DNA of 64,000 bases from Parabacteroides bouchesdurhonensis (GCF_900186615.1 NZ_LT896588.1:2464729-2528728), one strand, 5' to 3'. Shown: positions 36,915-47,500, counted from the first letter of the stretch. The notes: a model not told the origin generated them from the letters alone. Made by a program: numbers and translations.

Positions 36915-37889
36915 ATGAAAAAAGAAGACTTACGTATTGTATATATGGGCACGCCGGATTTTGCTGTGGAAAGTCTACGTGCTTTGGTAGAAGGAGGATA
37001 TAATGTTGTCGGAGTAATCACTATGCCAGATAAACCAATAGGTCGTCATGGTAGTGTGCTGCAGCCTAGTCCGGTTAAACAGTATGCTTTGTCGCAAGAA
37101 ATACCGGTTTTACAACCTGAGAAATTGAAAGACGAAACCTTTTTGGCTGAGTTAAAAACGCTAAATGCCGATTTGCAGATTGTTGTTGCCTTTAGAATGT
37201 TGCCGGAGGTGGTTTGGAATATGCCTCGTTTGGGTACATTTAATTTACATGCTTCATTACTTCCGCAATATCGTGGTGCGGCTCCTATAAACTGGGCTGT
37301 GATAAATGGAGATACGGAAACGGGAGTTACTACATTCTTTTTGACCCATGAAATTGATACCGGTAAAATTATCCTTCAGAAGCGTTTGCCCATCAGTGAT
37401 ATGGATGATGTAGGAAAAGTTCATGATTCATTGATGCGGATTGGAGCCGGATTGGTAACGGAAACGGTAGATTTGTTACTTGAGGGTAAAACGGATGCTA
37501 TTTCTCAGGATGAGTTTTATAAAGACCTATCCGAACTGCGTCCTGCACCTAAAATCTTTAAAGAAACTTGTCGTATAAATTGGAATCAGCCGGTAAAAAA
37601 GATATATGATTTTATTCGTGGCTTATCTCCTTATCCTGCTGCATGGACGGATTTTGTGTCAGAAGATGGAAACAGGTCTGTCTTGAAAATATACCAAACG
37701 GAGAAACATCTTGTTGCTCATGACTTGCCTGTAGGTTCTATTTCTACAGATAAAAAATCTTTTATAGAGATTGCTGTACAGGATGGCTTTGTCCGTTTGC
37801 TGTCAATTCAACTGGCAGGGAAGAAACGAATGAATGTTGTCGATTTTTTGAATGGTTTTAAGCAAATAGACGCTTATACGGTTGAATAA
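36915..37889 (+). CDS. fmt: Methionyl-tRNA formyltransferase
   Basis: 324 residues, adds the formyl group from 10-formyl-tetrahydrofolate to initiator Met-tRNA. The N-terminal domain shows IVYMGTPDFAVESL, the catalytic segment FNLHASLLPQYRGAAPINW and the Asp-containing ETGVTTFFLTHEIDTG; the C-terminal OB-like domain ends at VVDFLNGFKQ. Normal length and all key motifs present. Last gene of the tsaC operon, convergent with katA across a bidirectional hairpin. Confidence 0.95.
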   Translation: MKKEDLRIVYMGTPDFAVESLRALVEGGYNVVGVITMPDKPIGRHGSVLQPSPVKQYALSQEIPVLQPEKLKDETFLAELKTLNADLQIVVAFRMLPEVVWNMPRLGTFNLHASLLPQYRGAAPINWAVINGDTETGVTTFFLTHEIDTGKIILQKRLPISDMDDVGKVHDSLMRIGAGLVTETVDLLLEGKTDAISQDEFYKDLSELRPAPKIFKETCRINWNQPVKKIYDFIRGLSPYPAAWTDFVSEDGNRSVLKIYQTEKHLVAHDLPVGSISTDKKSFIEIAVQDGFVRLLSIQLAGKKRMNVVDFLNGFKQIDAYTVE

Positions 37890-37919
37890 CCGGAAGGATA
37901 ATTAAATTTATTGTACACG

Positions 37920-37954
37920 TCCGGCGACTGGTTCTGAGTATTAAAGTCGCCGGA
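37920..37954. terminator. Hairpin between fmt and katA
   Basis: Perfect 10-base inverted repeat TCCGGCGACT / AGTCGCCGGA with a 15-base loop, located between convergent genes. No T run directly follows on either strand, so it may be a stabilising or repeat-derived hairpin instead of a classic terminator. Further CCGGAA-containing copies lie at 37889-37896 and 37988-37995. Confidence 0.5.
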
Positions 37955-38010
37955 ACGGTACGGTAAAGAGGTTTTCCGGATAAAGTTACCGGAAGAATTT
38001 TTCTAATATA

Positions 38011-39477
38011 TTACTTTGCCTCTTTTAAAGCTTCTTCTAAACTGATATTTAGAGCGTCGGCAACACCTTTGCCATAGGCTGGATCCGCTTTGTAGCAATT
38101 TCTTACATGACGTTGTTTGATGAATAATTCAGCGTCTCCCATTGCACGTGCTGTGTTTTCGAACAATAGTTTTTGCTCTTCTGCCGGCATTAATTGGAAC
38201 AGAGCTCTTGGTTGGCTATAGTAATCATCATCGTATTCACGTTCATTGTAGTTGTAAATATCTCCATCTGCTTTCAAAGGAGGTTCTTTTTTGTCAGGAG
38301 AATCTTGCCATTCACCAAAACTATTAGGTTCGTATCCTTTGGTTGCGCCATAGTTCCCATCTATTCTCATTGCTCCATCCCTATGGTAAGCGTGGAACGG
38401 ACAGCGAGGTTTGTTTACCGGTATTTGCTCCAAATTCACACCTAAGCGGTAACGTTGTGCGTCTCCATAAGAGAATAAACGGCCTTGTAACATTTTGTCG
38501 GGAGAAAAACCAATACCTTCTATCGTATTCATTGGGTTAAAAGCCGCTTGTTCTACATCCTGGAAATAATTTTCGGGATTGCGGTTCAATTCTAGGATTC
38601 CAACATCAATTAATGGAAAATCTTTATGCGGCCAAACCTTTGTCAAGTCAAAAGGATTGATAGGATAGGTGTTGGCTTGTTTTTCAGTCATTAATTGAAT
38701 CTGGAACTTCCATTTGGGGAAATCTCCATGTTCAATGCTTTCAAACAAGTCGCGTTGGTGAGATTCGCGGTCTTTGGCAATAATTGCTTCGGCCTCTTGA
38801 TCGGTCAGATTCTTTATGCCTTGCATCGTTTTTAAATGGAACTTTACCCAAATACGCTCATTTTTGTCATTGATAAAGCTATAAGTATGACTTCCGTAGC
38901 CGTTCATGTGGCGATACGAATAAGGAATGCCGCGTGGACTCATTGTAATTGTGACTTGGTGTAATGCTTCGGGAAGTAATGTCCAAAAATCCCAATTATT
39001 ACTAGCACTACGCATATTTGTTTTGGGATCTCTTTTGATCGCATGGTTTAAATCTGGAAATTTTAGCGGATCACGGAGGAAAAATACGGGAGTATTATTC
39101 CCTACCAAATCCCAGTTCCCGGCTTCGGTGTAGAATTTGATGGCAAAGCCTCGAATATCACGTTCCGCATCGGCAGCACCTCTTTCTCCGGCTACTGTAG
39201 AAAAACGGACAAAACAATCTGTCTTTTTGCCAACCTGATTAAACAAGACGGCTTTAGTATACTTAGAGATGTCATGTGTTACGGTGAATGTTCCAAATGC
39301 TCCGGAACCTTTTGCGTGCATGCGTCTTTCAGGGATTACTTCTCGGTCGAAGTGAGCAAGTTTTTCAATAAACCACGGATCTTGTAATACCATAGGACCT
39401 CTTGGTCCAACTGTTTGTACGTTCTGATTGTCGGCAACAGGACGTCCATTTGCTGCTGTTAGTTTTTTATTTTCCAT
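38011..39477 (-). CDS. katA: Monofunctional heme catalase
   Basis: 488-residue small-subunit (clade 3) catalase that decomposes hydrogen peroxide in the cytoplasm. The distal-pocket histidine is H54 in [12 protein letters not shown], the asparagine is in [11 protein letters not shown], and the proximal heme tyrosine lies in [14 protein letters not shown]. Length is typical of bacterial KatA. The histidine kinase gene lies 153 bases upstream in the same direction. No TAnnTTTG element was found directly upstream, so it may rely on an activator such as OxyR or on readthrough. Confidence 0.96.
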   Translation of the reverse strand: MENKKLTAANGRPVADNQNVQTVGPRGPMVLQDPWFIEKLAHFDREVIPERRMHAKGSGAFGTFTVTHDISKYTKAVLFNQVGKKTDCFVRFSTVAGERGAADAERDIRGFAIKFYTEAGNWDLVGNNTPVFFLRDPLKFPDLNHAIKRDPKTNMRSASNNWDFWTLLPEALHQVTITMSPRGIPYSYRHMNGYGSHTYSFINDKNERIWVKFHLKTMQGIKNLTDQEAEAIIAKDRESHQRDLFESIEHGDFPKWKFQIQLMTEKQANTYPINPFDLTKVWPHKDFPLIDVGILELNRNPENYFQDVEQAAFNPMNTIEGIGFSPDKMLQGRLFSYGDAQRYRLGVNLEQIPVNKPRCPFHAYHRDGAMRIDGNYGATKGYEPNSFGEWQDSPDKKEPPLKADGDIYNYNEREYDDDYYSQPRALFQLMPAEEQKLLFENTARAMGDAELFIKQRHVRNCYKADPAYGKGVADALNISLEEALKEAK

Positions 39478-39630
39478 ATTGAATGTTTTTATACAGTATT
39501 AAATTATAGAGGTCATATAAATACAACATCTTTAATACGGCATAGGTTTATAAATATGTAGTAAAAGTAACTAAATGAGTAGCCTCTGTCAAATCAATAA
39601 TTTCAATATGTATATCAACTTAATTTATAC

Positions 39631-41478
39631 TTACAGGACATTGTCTGGCTTTGTATATGGAATGGTGAAATTAAATGTAGAGCCACATCCTTCTTTGGAT
39701 GTTACGGATATATCTCCACCCATTTTGTTAACTAATCCTTTGCAAATGGCCAACCCTAACCCTACGCCTCCTGTTTTATGTCCTTTTATTTGTACGAAAC
39801 GAGTGAATATTTTATCGATGTTTGCGTCCGAAATACCTTCTCCGGTATCAGTAACATAGAATCTTACATATTCTTCTTCCAGTTGATAACCGAAATGTAT
39901 GCTCCCTTCAAATGTATGTTTAATTGCATTGGTCAATAAGTTTATCAAGATTTGGCTCAGACGGTTTTTGTCGACATTCAGTTTTTGATTTGGACATTGA
40001 TCTAATATAAGTTCTACATTCTCATTCGTTTTCAAGCGGACTGTTTGATAAATATCCTGCATAAATGTTGATAAAAATATATCGGTATAATCAAAAGTCA
40101 GTAAATTAGATTCAATTTTAGATATGTCCAATACGTCATTTATTAAATTAACAAGTAATTCATTATTTGTTTTAATGATATTTATATAGTTCTGGCGTAA
40201 TTCCGGGTCTGTTTCTTCACTGAGCAAATCGGAAAAACCAATAATGGCATGTAACGGAGTACGTATGTCATGTGTCATATTTGCCAGAAAAACGGATTTC
40301 AACTGATCGGCTGTTTCCGCTTCTTCCTTTGCTTTGATCAAAGATTCTTCATATTCCATGTGTTTTTGATTGTCGATAAGACTACCAATAATCACATTGG
40401 CACGGCCTTCTTTGTCTACTGTTAAAACTTTGCCTGCAACTTCATAATTATGATACTTCCCATTATTGTTTTTCAAGCGAAAGTTGGTTGTGTATTCGCT
40501 TAGTTTCTCGTTTCTTATTTTATTGAATAGAGAAAAGAATCCGGCTTGATCTTCTGAATGTTGTAAGCTTTGAAGATTTTTACATATGTATTGATTCTTT
40601 GCAAGTATATGATTATCTGTTCCGTAAAATTGGAGACAATGATTGCAGTTTACTTTGTCACATGTCTGGAAGAGTTCATGGTTAAAGGAATATATGGTGG
40701 TTCTGCTGTTTTGCAGAGCTAGTTCCATTAAGGAACGGTTTTCTATTAGTTTTCCACTTAGTTTTTTATTTTCCTTTTCTTTTTCAACAATATCTGTGAT
40801 ATTGCGAATATATAAAACGAGAAATTGATGGTAAGCAGGTACAATTCGTACCTTAAAATATTTTATTGAATTATCGTTTTTAGATTGTAAAGAGATTTGA
40901 ATGCTTGTTGATTTGTTCTTATGCAAACAATCTTGTACTGTTTGAAAAAACTCTTCTTGGCTGATGTTTATGCCGACGTATCCCTGTATTTTATCAATAC
41001 GCTTATTAAGAATGCTTTCATTGAGAAAGTGAGAGGCCTGTGTGACAATTTTTTCGATAATAAAATCCTTGTTGATTAAAAGGATTGTGTCAGGAACTGC
41101 TTTGGCTACCAGTTTTGCCATATCTTGGTAACTGTTTTCTTTACCGGAATTGTTTGAATTTATATCGTTTATAAAAAGATTGTATCCTTCGCAATCTCCA
41201 TTCAATCCTTTATGTGGAATAATGATAACATTGACTTGATCTAATAAGATTTTAACGGTTTTACCAGCAAGAAGGTTATGTTTTTGAGATCGTATCAGGA
41301 GGTCGTTGTTAAAAAGATGATTAAAGAAAAAAGAATGTTCGTCTGTTATCTTGTATCGTTCTTTCATAGCCTGATTGATGTCTATTAAGACACCATCGCC
41401 GTCATATAAAGCTCCGCATATAGGATGGCAATTAAAAAAATCAGTCAGTAACTGGCTTTTGTTGAAAGAAGTAATCAT
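39631..41478 (-). CDS. Orphan PAS-domain sensor histidine kinase
   Basis: 615 residues with no membrane helix, so probably a cytosolic sensor. PAS-like domains fill residues ~1-370. The kinase core follows: phospho-acceptor H403 in MTHDIRTPLHAIIGFS, N-box LINLLTNAIKHT, G1 DTGEGIS and G2 GGVGLGLAICKG. No receiver domain is attached and no response regulator lies nearby. The last PAS domain has a cysteine cluster C273-x4-C278-x2-C281-x17-C299, which might bind a metal, heme or Fe-S centre. It lies just upstream of katA in the same direction. The signal is unknown; a redox role is inference. Confidence 0.88.
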   Translation of the reverse strand: MITSFNKSQLLTDFFNCHPICGALYDGDGVLIDINQAMKERYKITDEHSFFFNHLFNNDLLIRSQKHNLLAGKTVKILLDQVNVIIIPHKGLNGDCEGYNLFINDINSNNSGKENSYQDMAKLVAKAVPDTILLINKDFIIEKIVTQASHFLNESILNKRIDKIQGYVGINISQEEFFQTVQDCLHKNKSTSIQISLQSKNDNSIKYFKVRIVPAYHQFLVLYIRNITDIVEKEKENKKLSGKLIENRSLMELALQNSRTTIYSFNHELFQTCDKVNCNHCLQFYGTDNHILAKNQYICKNLQSLQHSEDQAGFFSLFNKIRNEKLSEYTTNFRLKNNNGKYHNYEVAGKVLTVDKEGRANVIIGSLIDNQKHMEYEESLIKAKEEAETADQLKSVFLANMTHDIRTPLHAIIGFSDLLSEETDPELRQNYINIIKTNNELLVNLINDVLDISKIESNLLTFDYTDIFLSTFMQDIYQTVRLKTNENVELILDQCPNQKLNVDKNRLSQILINLLTNAIKHTFEGSIHFGYQLEEEYVRFYVTDTGEGISDANIDKIFTRFVQIKGHKTGGVGLGLAICKGLVNKMGGDISVTSKEGCGSTFNFTIPYTKPDNVL

Positions 41479-41871
41479 ATTTTACCCTGTTTTTTCTATA
41501 ATCCTTTATTGCAAATTAAGCAAAACTTAGTTTATTAAAAGCTTTTTACATTGAGGAATTGTTGTTTAAATAACAAAAAATAACGAATGGAGGAATTCTT
41601 ATTTTCTTATAAATGAACGTATTTTGGCATTTGTTCTTGTCTTTTATTCCAAAGGTTTTAAGCTTTTGTCTTTTGATTTATGTTGATTATCTAAGAATAT
41701 CAAAAAAGTATAAGATAAGAAAAAGATAAACAAAATTTGGATTGAAGTGCGTTTGTTTTACATCTGATTATTGATGGCTTAAAAATATATATTAACATTT
41801 TTAGGAATATTGCTTATTTAATAAAGAGAGGTATCCTATAAAGTGCTTTCTCATTTATATTTATGGCCGTC
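41479..41871. other. AT-rich intergenic region upstream of the histidine kinase and ilvE
   Basis: No open reading frame with a recognisable start, composition or family was found, and no tRNA-like folding. It is very AT-rich with several T and A runs. No TAnnTTTG element for the histidine kinase was seen on the reverse strand. The 22-bp array begins directly at its right edge. Confidence 0.5.
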
Positions 41872-41981
41872 TTTGTTCCGCCGGCATGAAACACTTGTTC
41901 CATCAGCATGAAACATTTGTTCCTTCGGCATGAAACACTTGTTCCATCGAGGTGAAACTTTTGTTTCACCGGCGTGAAATA
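41872..41981. repeat. Five-unit 22-bp tandem array upstream of ilvE
   Basis: Five consecutive units of exactly 22 bases start at 41872, 41894, 41916, 41938 and 41960. Units 1-3 share TTGTTCC and GGCATGAAACA-type cores; units 4 and 5 drift (GGTGAAACT, CGTGAAATA). Each unit has imperfect dyad symmetry, so TGTT pairs with AACA, and TTTCAC with GTGAAA in unit 5. An inverted TTTGTTCC (GGAACAAA) follows at 41986. The array ends about 105 bases before the ilvE -7 element. Confidence 0.85.
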
Positions 41982-42086
41982 AAATGGAACAAATATCTTT
42001 CTTCTCTGATGCCCGTTCGGATTATAGAAATCCTTATAAATGTTTATCTTTAGAGGCCTTTTTGTATTATTCTATAGTTTTATTAA

Positions 42087-42094
42087 TATCTTTG
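42087..42094 (+). promoter_or_regulatory. -7 promoter element for ilvE
   Basis: TATCTTTG matches TAnnTTTG, 26 bases before the ilvE ATG; a TTTG at 42061-42064 may be the -33 box although the 22-base spacing is long. Confidence 0.6.
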
Positions 42095-42120
42095 CGTTCT
42101 AAATCTAATAACAATAGGAT

Positions 42121-43140
42121 ATGGAAAGTATTAATTGGTCTGATCTTGGATTTGGTTACGTTAAGACAGACTATAATGTAAGATGTTACTATCGTGATGG
42201 TAAGTGGGGTGAATTGGAAGTGTCTTCTTCTGAAATTCTTAATATCCATATGGCTGCTACATGCTTACATTACGGACAGGAATCTTTTGAAGGTTTGAAA
42301 GCTTTTAAGGGAAAAGATGGAAAAATCCGCGTATTCCGTATGGATGAGAATGCTAAACGTATGCAATCTTCCAGCCGTGGCATTAAAATGGCCGAGCTGC
42401 CTGTAGAAAGATTTGAAGAAGCCATACGTAAGGTTGTTAAATTGAATGAACGTTTTGTTCCGCCATACGAAAGTGGTGCGGCTTTATATATTCGTCCTTT
42501 GATGATTGGTTTGGGTGCACAGGTAGGTGTAAAGCCTGCGTCGGAATATATGTTTCTGGTATTCGTTACACCGGTAGGCCCTTACTTCAAAGGAGGCTTC
42601 CAACCTTCAAAGGTTTGCATTATGCGTGATTATGATCGTGCTGCTCCTCATGGTACGGGTACAATAAAAGTGGGCGGTAATTATGCTGCCAGTTTGGTAG
42701 CCGGAGAAAAAGCACATGAAAAAGGATATGCTGCCGTATTGTATTTAGATCCGAAAGAAAAGAAATATTTAGATGAATGCGGTCCGGCAAATTTCTTTGG
42801 CATACGTGGAAATAGCTATATTACCCCGCAATCTCATTCTATCCTGCCTTCTATTACAAATAAGAGTTTACAGCAATTGGCGGAAGACATGGGATTAACA
42901 ATAGAACGCCGTCCTGTTCCGTTTGAGGAAATTGCAACGTTTGATGAAGCTGCAGAGTGTGGAACAGCTGCTGTGATTGCTCCTATTTCCCAAATTGATG
43001 ATTTGGATGAAAATAAATCCTATATTATAGCAAAGGATGGCAAGCCCGGTCCTGTTTGCGAAAAGTTATACAATAAACTTCGTGGTATTCAATATGGAGA
43101 TGAACCTGATACTTATAATTGGGTTACGATTATTGAGTAA
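42121..43140 (+). CDS. ilvE: Branched-chain amino acid aminotransferase
   Basis: 339-residue class IV PLP enzyme catalysing the last step of valine, leucine and isoleucine synthesis and the first step of their breakdown. The PLP lysine is K183 in TIKVGGNYAAS; the cofactor-binding Glu lies in YLDECGPANFFG. LHYGQESFEGLKAF and YIRPLMIGLG are family signatures of the eukaryote-like BCAT subgroup. Length normal. It has its own promoter and sits downstream of a 22-bp repeat array. Confidence 0.94.
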   Translation: MESINWSDLGFGYVKTDYNVRCYYRDGKWGELEVSSSEILNIHMAATCLHYGQESFEGLKAFKGKDGKIRVFRMDENAKRMQSSSRGIKMAELPVERFEEAIRKVVKLNERFVPPYESGAALYIRPLMIGLGAQVGVKPASEYMFLVFVTPVGPYFKGGFQPSKVCIMRDYDRAAPHGTGTIKVGGNYAASLVAGEKAHEKGYAAVLYLDPKEKKYLDECGPANFFGIRGNSYITPQSHSILPSITNKSLQQLAEDMGLTIERRPVPFEEIATFDEAAECGTAAVIAPISQIDDLDENKSYIIAKDGKPGPVCEKLYNKLRGIQYGDEPDTYNWVTIIE

Positions 43141-43155
43141 TTGCTAAAGGCAATT

Positions 43156-43264
43156 GACAATTGATAGTTAATTTTGTCAACTCCATATTGCAATATTGAA
43201 TAGTTTTTTTAATTTTGCAGGGTAGAAAATAAAATGGAGATTGATGAGGTAATTATCAATTGTC
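43156..43264. repeat. Inverted repeat pair bracketing a promoter
   Basis: GACAATTGATA (43156-43166) and its exact complement TATCAATTGTC (43254-43264) bracket 87 bases; allowing one mismatch the match extends to about 15 bases. Additional CAATTG-rich copies lie at 43151 and 43278. The enclosed DNA holds the promoter of the next gene. Confidence 0.6.
43188..43217 (+). promoter_or_regulatory. Promoter of the AAA/DUF4143 gene
   Basis: TTG (43188-43190), a 19-base spacer, then TAATTTTG (43210-43217), matching the Bacteroidetes -33/-7 layout. Confidence 0.5.
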
Positions 43265-43288
43265 CATTCTCAATCATCAATTGATAAA

Positions 43289-44467
43289 GTGGAAGCATTC
43301 TTTAAAACACATAAATATCTGGTAGAACATTTACAGGCTCCGGTTCGAAGGGGACTGATGGATGAAATCGACTGGAATGACCGGCTAATAGGGATTAAAG
43401 GATCCCGGGGAGTTGGCAAAACTACATTTTTACTAGATTATGCCCGTGAACATTTTGGAGCGGATAATAAAGAATGTTTATATATAAACCTGAATCATTT
43501 TTATTTTACGGAACGTACATTGGTGGACTTTGCGTCTGAATTCAGAGCAAAAGGAGGCAAGGTACTGTTGATAGATCAGGTTTTTAAATATTCCGGTTGG
43601 TCAAAAGAATTACGTTATTGTTATGATAACTTTTCTGATTTGCGGATCGTATTCTCCGGCTCATCGGTTATGCGGCTGAAAGAAGAGAACCCTGATTTAT
43701 CGGGAAAAGTTGTTTCATATAACTTACGTGGCTTTTCATTCCGTGAGTTCTTGAATTTAATGTCAGGGAATGAGTTTCCGGCTTATACATTTAATGATGT
43801 GTTGGAGAACCATCAGGAGATTGCGAAGAAAATTTGTTCGGTTGTAAAACCGATGGCATACTTTCAAGATTACTTGCATCATGGTTTTTATCCGTTCTTT
43901 TTGGAGAAGCGAAACTTTTCCGAGAACTTATTGAAGACTATGAACATGATGCTCGAAGTGGATGTATTATACATAAAACAAATAGAACAAAGCTATTTGC
44001 CGAAACTACGTAAACTGCTTTATTTATTGGCTGTAAGCGCTCCGTGTACACCGAATGTAAGCCAGTTGAGCAAGGATATAGAGACTTCGCGTGCAACTGT
44101 GATGAACTACATAAAATACTTGACGGATGCCCGTTTGATGAATATGCTCTATCCGGTGGGTGAATCTTTTCCGAAAAAACCGTCTAAAGTATATATGTAT
44201 AATTCCAATTTGATGTACCCCATCCGTCCGATGGAAGTGAATATGGGAGCTGTACGCAAATCATTTTTTTACAATCAGTTATTGAAAGACAATAAATTGA
44301 ATGAAGGTGTGAGAAACGCTCATTTCCTGGTTAATAATAAATATAACTTCCGGATTGAAGAAAACACGAAAGTAAAAAATAATCCGGATTTATATTACGC
44401 TGTTGATAAAACTGAGGTAGGGGATGGAAATATAATTCCGCTTTGGTTATTTGGTTTTTTATATTAA
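43289..44467 (+). CDS. AAA_14 / DUF4143 ATP-binding protein with altered Walker B
   Basis: 392 residues with a GTG start at 43289. The N-terminal AAA_14 module has Walker A GSRGVGKTT (K44) and a Walker B that reads LLIDQ (D96-Q97), where the family normally has Asp-Glu; a sensor 1 segment IVFSGSS follows. After about residue 200 comes a winged-helix segment (DIETSRATVMNYIKYL) and a DUF4143 nuclease-like C-terminus ending VDKTEVGDGNIIPLWLFGF. Such ATPases are widespread and mostly uncharacterised. It stands alone behind an inverted-repeat-flanked promoter. The Gln suggests ATP binding with poor hydrolysis. Confidence 0.85.
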   Translation: MEAFFKTHKYLVEHLQAPVRRGLMDEIDWNDRLIGIKGSRGVGKTTFLLDYAREHFGADNKECLYINLNHFYFTERTLVDFASEFRAKGGKVLLIDQVFKYSGWSKELRYCYDNFSDLRIVFSGSSVMRLKEENPDLSGKVVSYNLRGFSFREFLNLMSGNEFPAYTFNDVLENHQEIAKKICSVVKPMAYFQDYLHHGFYPFFLEKRNFSENLLKTMNMMLEVDVLYIKQIEQSYLPKLRKLLYLLAVSAPCTPNVSQLSKDIETSRATVMNYIKYLTDARLMNMLYPVGESFPKKPSKVYMYNSNLMYPIRPMEVNMGAVRKSFFYNQLLKDNKLNEGVRNAHFLVNNKYNFRIEENTKVKNNPDLYYAVDKTEVGDGNIIPLWLFGFLY

Positions 44468-44504
44468 TGAAATGCATTATTAAATACTAATAGTTTATAG
44501 GTCT

Positions 44505-47500
44505 ATGACAAAACAGAAGAAATTTTTAACCTGTGATGGTAACCAGGCTGCTGCACATATCTCTTACATGTTCAGTGAGGTAGCTGCTATTTACCCAATC
44601 ACTCCATCATCTACTATGGCAGAATATGTAGATGAATGGGCTGCTGCCGGACGTAAGAATATTTTCGGCGAAACCGTAATGGTACAGGAAATGCAATCGG
44701 AAGGTGGTGCTGCAGGTGCAGTTCACGGTTCTTTGCAAGCCGGAGCATTAACAACAACATACACTGCTTCTCAGGGTTTGCTGTTGATGATCCCGAATAT
44801 GTATAAGATTGCCGGTGAGTTACTGCCTTGTGTATTCCATGTATCCGCTCGTACGTTAGCTTCACATGCTTTGTGTATCTTTGGCGACCATCAGGATGTT
44901 ATGTCTTGCCGCCAGACAGGTTTTGCTATGTTAGCCGAAGGTTCTGTTCAGGAAGTTATGGACTTGGCTGGTGTAGCTCATTTGTCAACTATCAAATCTC
45001 GCGTACCATTCGTGAATTTCTTTGATGGTTTCCGTACTTCTCATGAAATACAGAAAATAGAAGCTCTGGAAAATGATGACTTAGCTCCATTGATTGACCA
45101 GAAGGCGTTAGCTGAATTCCGTGCCCGTGCATTGAATCCTTCTGCTCCTGTGGCTCGTGGTATGGCTGAAAATCCGGATCATTTCTTCCAACATAGAGAA
45201 TCTTCCAACTCTTACTATGAAGCAGTTCCTGCTATCGTAGAAGAATATATGAACGAAATCTCCAAAATCACAGGCCGTAAATATGGTTTGTTTGATTATT
45301 ATGGAGCAGAAGATGCGGAACGTGTTATTATCGCTATGGGATCTGTTACGGAAGCTGCTCGCGAAGCTATTGACTACCTGATTGCTAAAGGCGAAAAGGT
45401 TGGTTTGGTTTCTGTACACTTGTATCGTCCGTTCTCTGCTAAACACTTCCTGGCAGCTGTTCCTAAGACTGCTAAACGTATTGCCGTTCTGGATCGTACA
45501 AAAGAACCGGGTGCAACAGGTGAACCTTTGTATCTGGATGTGAAAGACTGCTACTATGGTGCTGAAAATGCACCTGTTATCGTAGGTGGCCGTTATGGTC
45601 TGGGTTCTAAAGATACTACTCCGGCTCAGATTCTTTCCGTATATGAAAACTTGGCATTGCCGATGCCGAAGAACCAGTTTACACTGGGTATCGTAGACGA
45701 TGTAACATTCACCTCTCTGCCTCAGAAAGAAGAAATTGCATTGGGCGGCGAAGGTATGTTTGAAGCTAAGTTCTACGGTTTGGGTGCTGACGGTACAGTT
45801 GGTGCTAACAAGAACTCGGTTAAAATTATTGGTGATAACACGGATAAATATTGTCAGGCTTATTTCTCTTATGACTCTAAGAAGTCAGGTGGTTTCACTT
45901 GTTCTCATCTGCGTTTTGGTGATCATCCGATCCGTTCTACTTATCTGGTGAACACACCGAACTTTGTAGCTTGCCACGTTCAGGCTTATCTGCGTATGTA
46001 CGATGTAACTCGCGGTTTGCGTGAAAACGGTACATTCTTGCTGAACACGGTATGGAATGGTGAAGAACTGGCTAAACATTTGCCGAACAAGGTAAAACGT
46101 TATTTCGCTCAGAAAAATATTACTGTTTATTATATCAACGCTACACAGATTGCGTTGGAAATTGGTTTGGGCAATCGTACCAATACAATTCTTCAATCTG
46201 CATTCTTCCGTATTACAGGGGTAATTCCTGTAGACTTGGCTGTAGAACAGATGAAGAAATTTATCGTGAAGTCTTATGGCAAGAAAGGTCAGGATATTGT
46301 AGACAAGAACAATGCCGCTGTAGATCGTGGAGGTGAATACAACCAGTTGGCTGTTGATCCTGCATGGGCTAATCTTCCGGATGATGAAGCTGTAGTAAAC
46401 AATGATCCTGCATTTATCAACGAAGTGGTCCGTCCTATCAATGCACAGGACGGTGACTTGTTGAAGGTTTCTGCATTCAAAGGCATCGAAGACGGTACTT
46501 GGTATCAGGGCACTTCCAAATACGAAAAACGCGGTGTTGCCGCATTTGTTCCGGTTTGGAATGAAGCAAACTGTATCCAGTGTAACCAATGTGCATACGT
46601 TTGTCCTCACGCTTCTATCCGTCCGTTCGTACTGGATGACGAAGAACAGAAGGGTGCAAACTTCCCGATGCTGGATGTAAAAGCACCGGCTACAATGAAG
46701 GGCATGAAGTTCCGTATGCAGGTTGACGTTCTTGACTGTCTGGGTTGCGGTAACTGTGCCGATATCTGTCCGGGCTTCAAGGGTAACAAGGCGTTGTCTA
46801 TGGCTCCGCTGGAAGGCCAGTTGGCAGAAGCTGATAACTGGACATATTGCGTGGCAAACGTAAGCTCTAAGCAAAATCTGGTAGACGTTAAGTCTAACGT
46901 GAAGAATTCTCAGTTCGCTACTCCGTTGTTCGAGTTCTCCGGTGCTTGTTCCGGTTGTGGTGAGACTCCATATGTGAAATTGATTTCTCAATTGTTCGGT
47001 GACCGTGAAATGGTTGCTAACGCTACAGGATGTTCTTCTATCTATTCGGGCTCTGTTCCTTCTACTCCATACACAACAAACGAAAAAGGTCAAGGTCCTG
47101 CTTGGGCTAACTCTTTATTCGAAGATTTCTGTGAATTCGGTCTGGGTATGGAACTGGCTAACGAAAAGATGCGTTTGCGCCTGACAGACCTGATGAACAA
47201 GATCGGTGCCGGCGAGCATTCACCTGCAGAGATGAAAGAATTGGCTGCCGCATGGGTTGCTAATCAGAACGACGCTGATAAAACGAAAGAATTGGCTCCG
47301 CAGTTGATGGCTTTCGTTGAGGAAGGTATCAAAGCCGGTTGTCCGGTTTGTGCTCAAATCAAGGAATTGTCTCACTTCCTGGTAAAACGTTCACAGTGGA
47401 TTATCGGTGGTGACGGTGCTTCTTACGATATCGGTTACGGTGGTCTTGACCATGTAATTGCTTCCGGTAAGAATGTGAATATTTTGGTATTGGATACAGA

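Noticed and set aside
41872-41981. CRISPR array
   Set aside because: The 22-bp units are directly contiguous with no unique spacers, and no cas genes are present.
45885-47093. 402-codon reverse-strand open frame opposite nifJ
   Set aside because: It lies wholly antisense to a highly codon-biased PFOR gene, is Cys/Arg-rich with no family features, and is a typical shadow frame.
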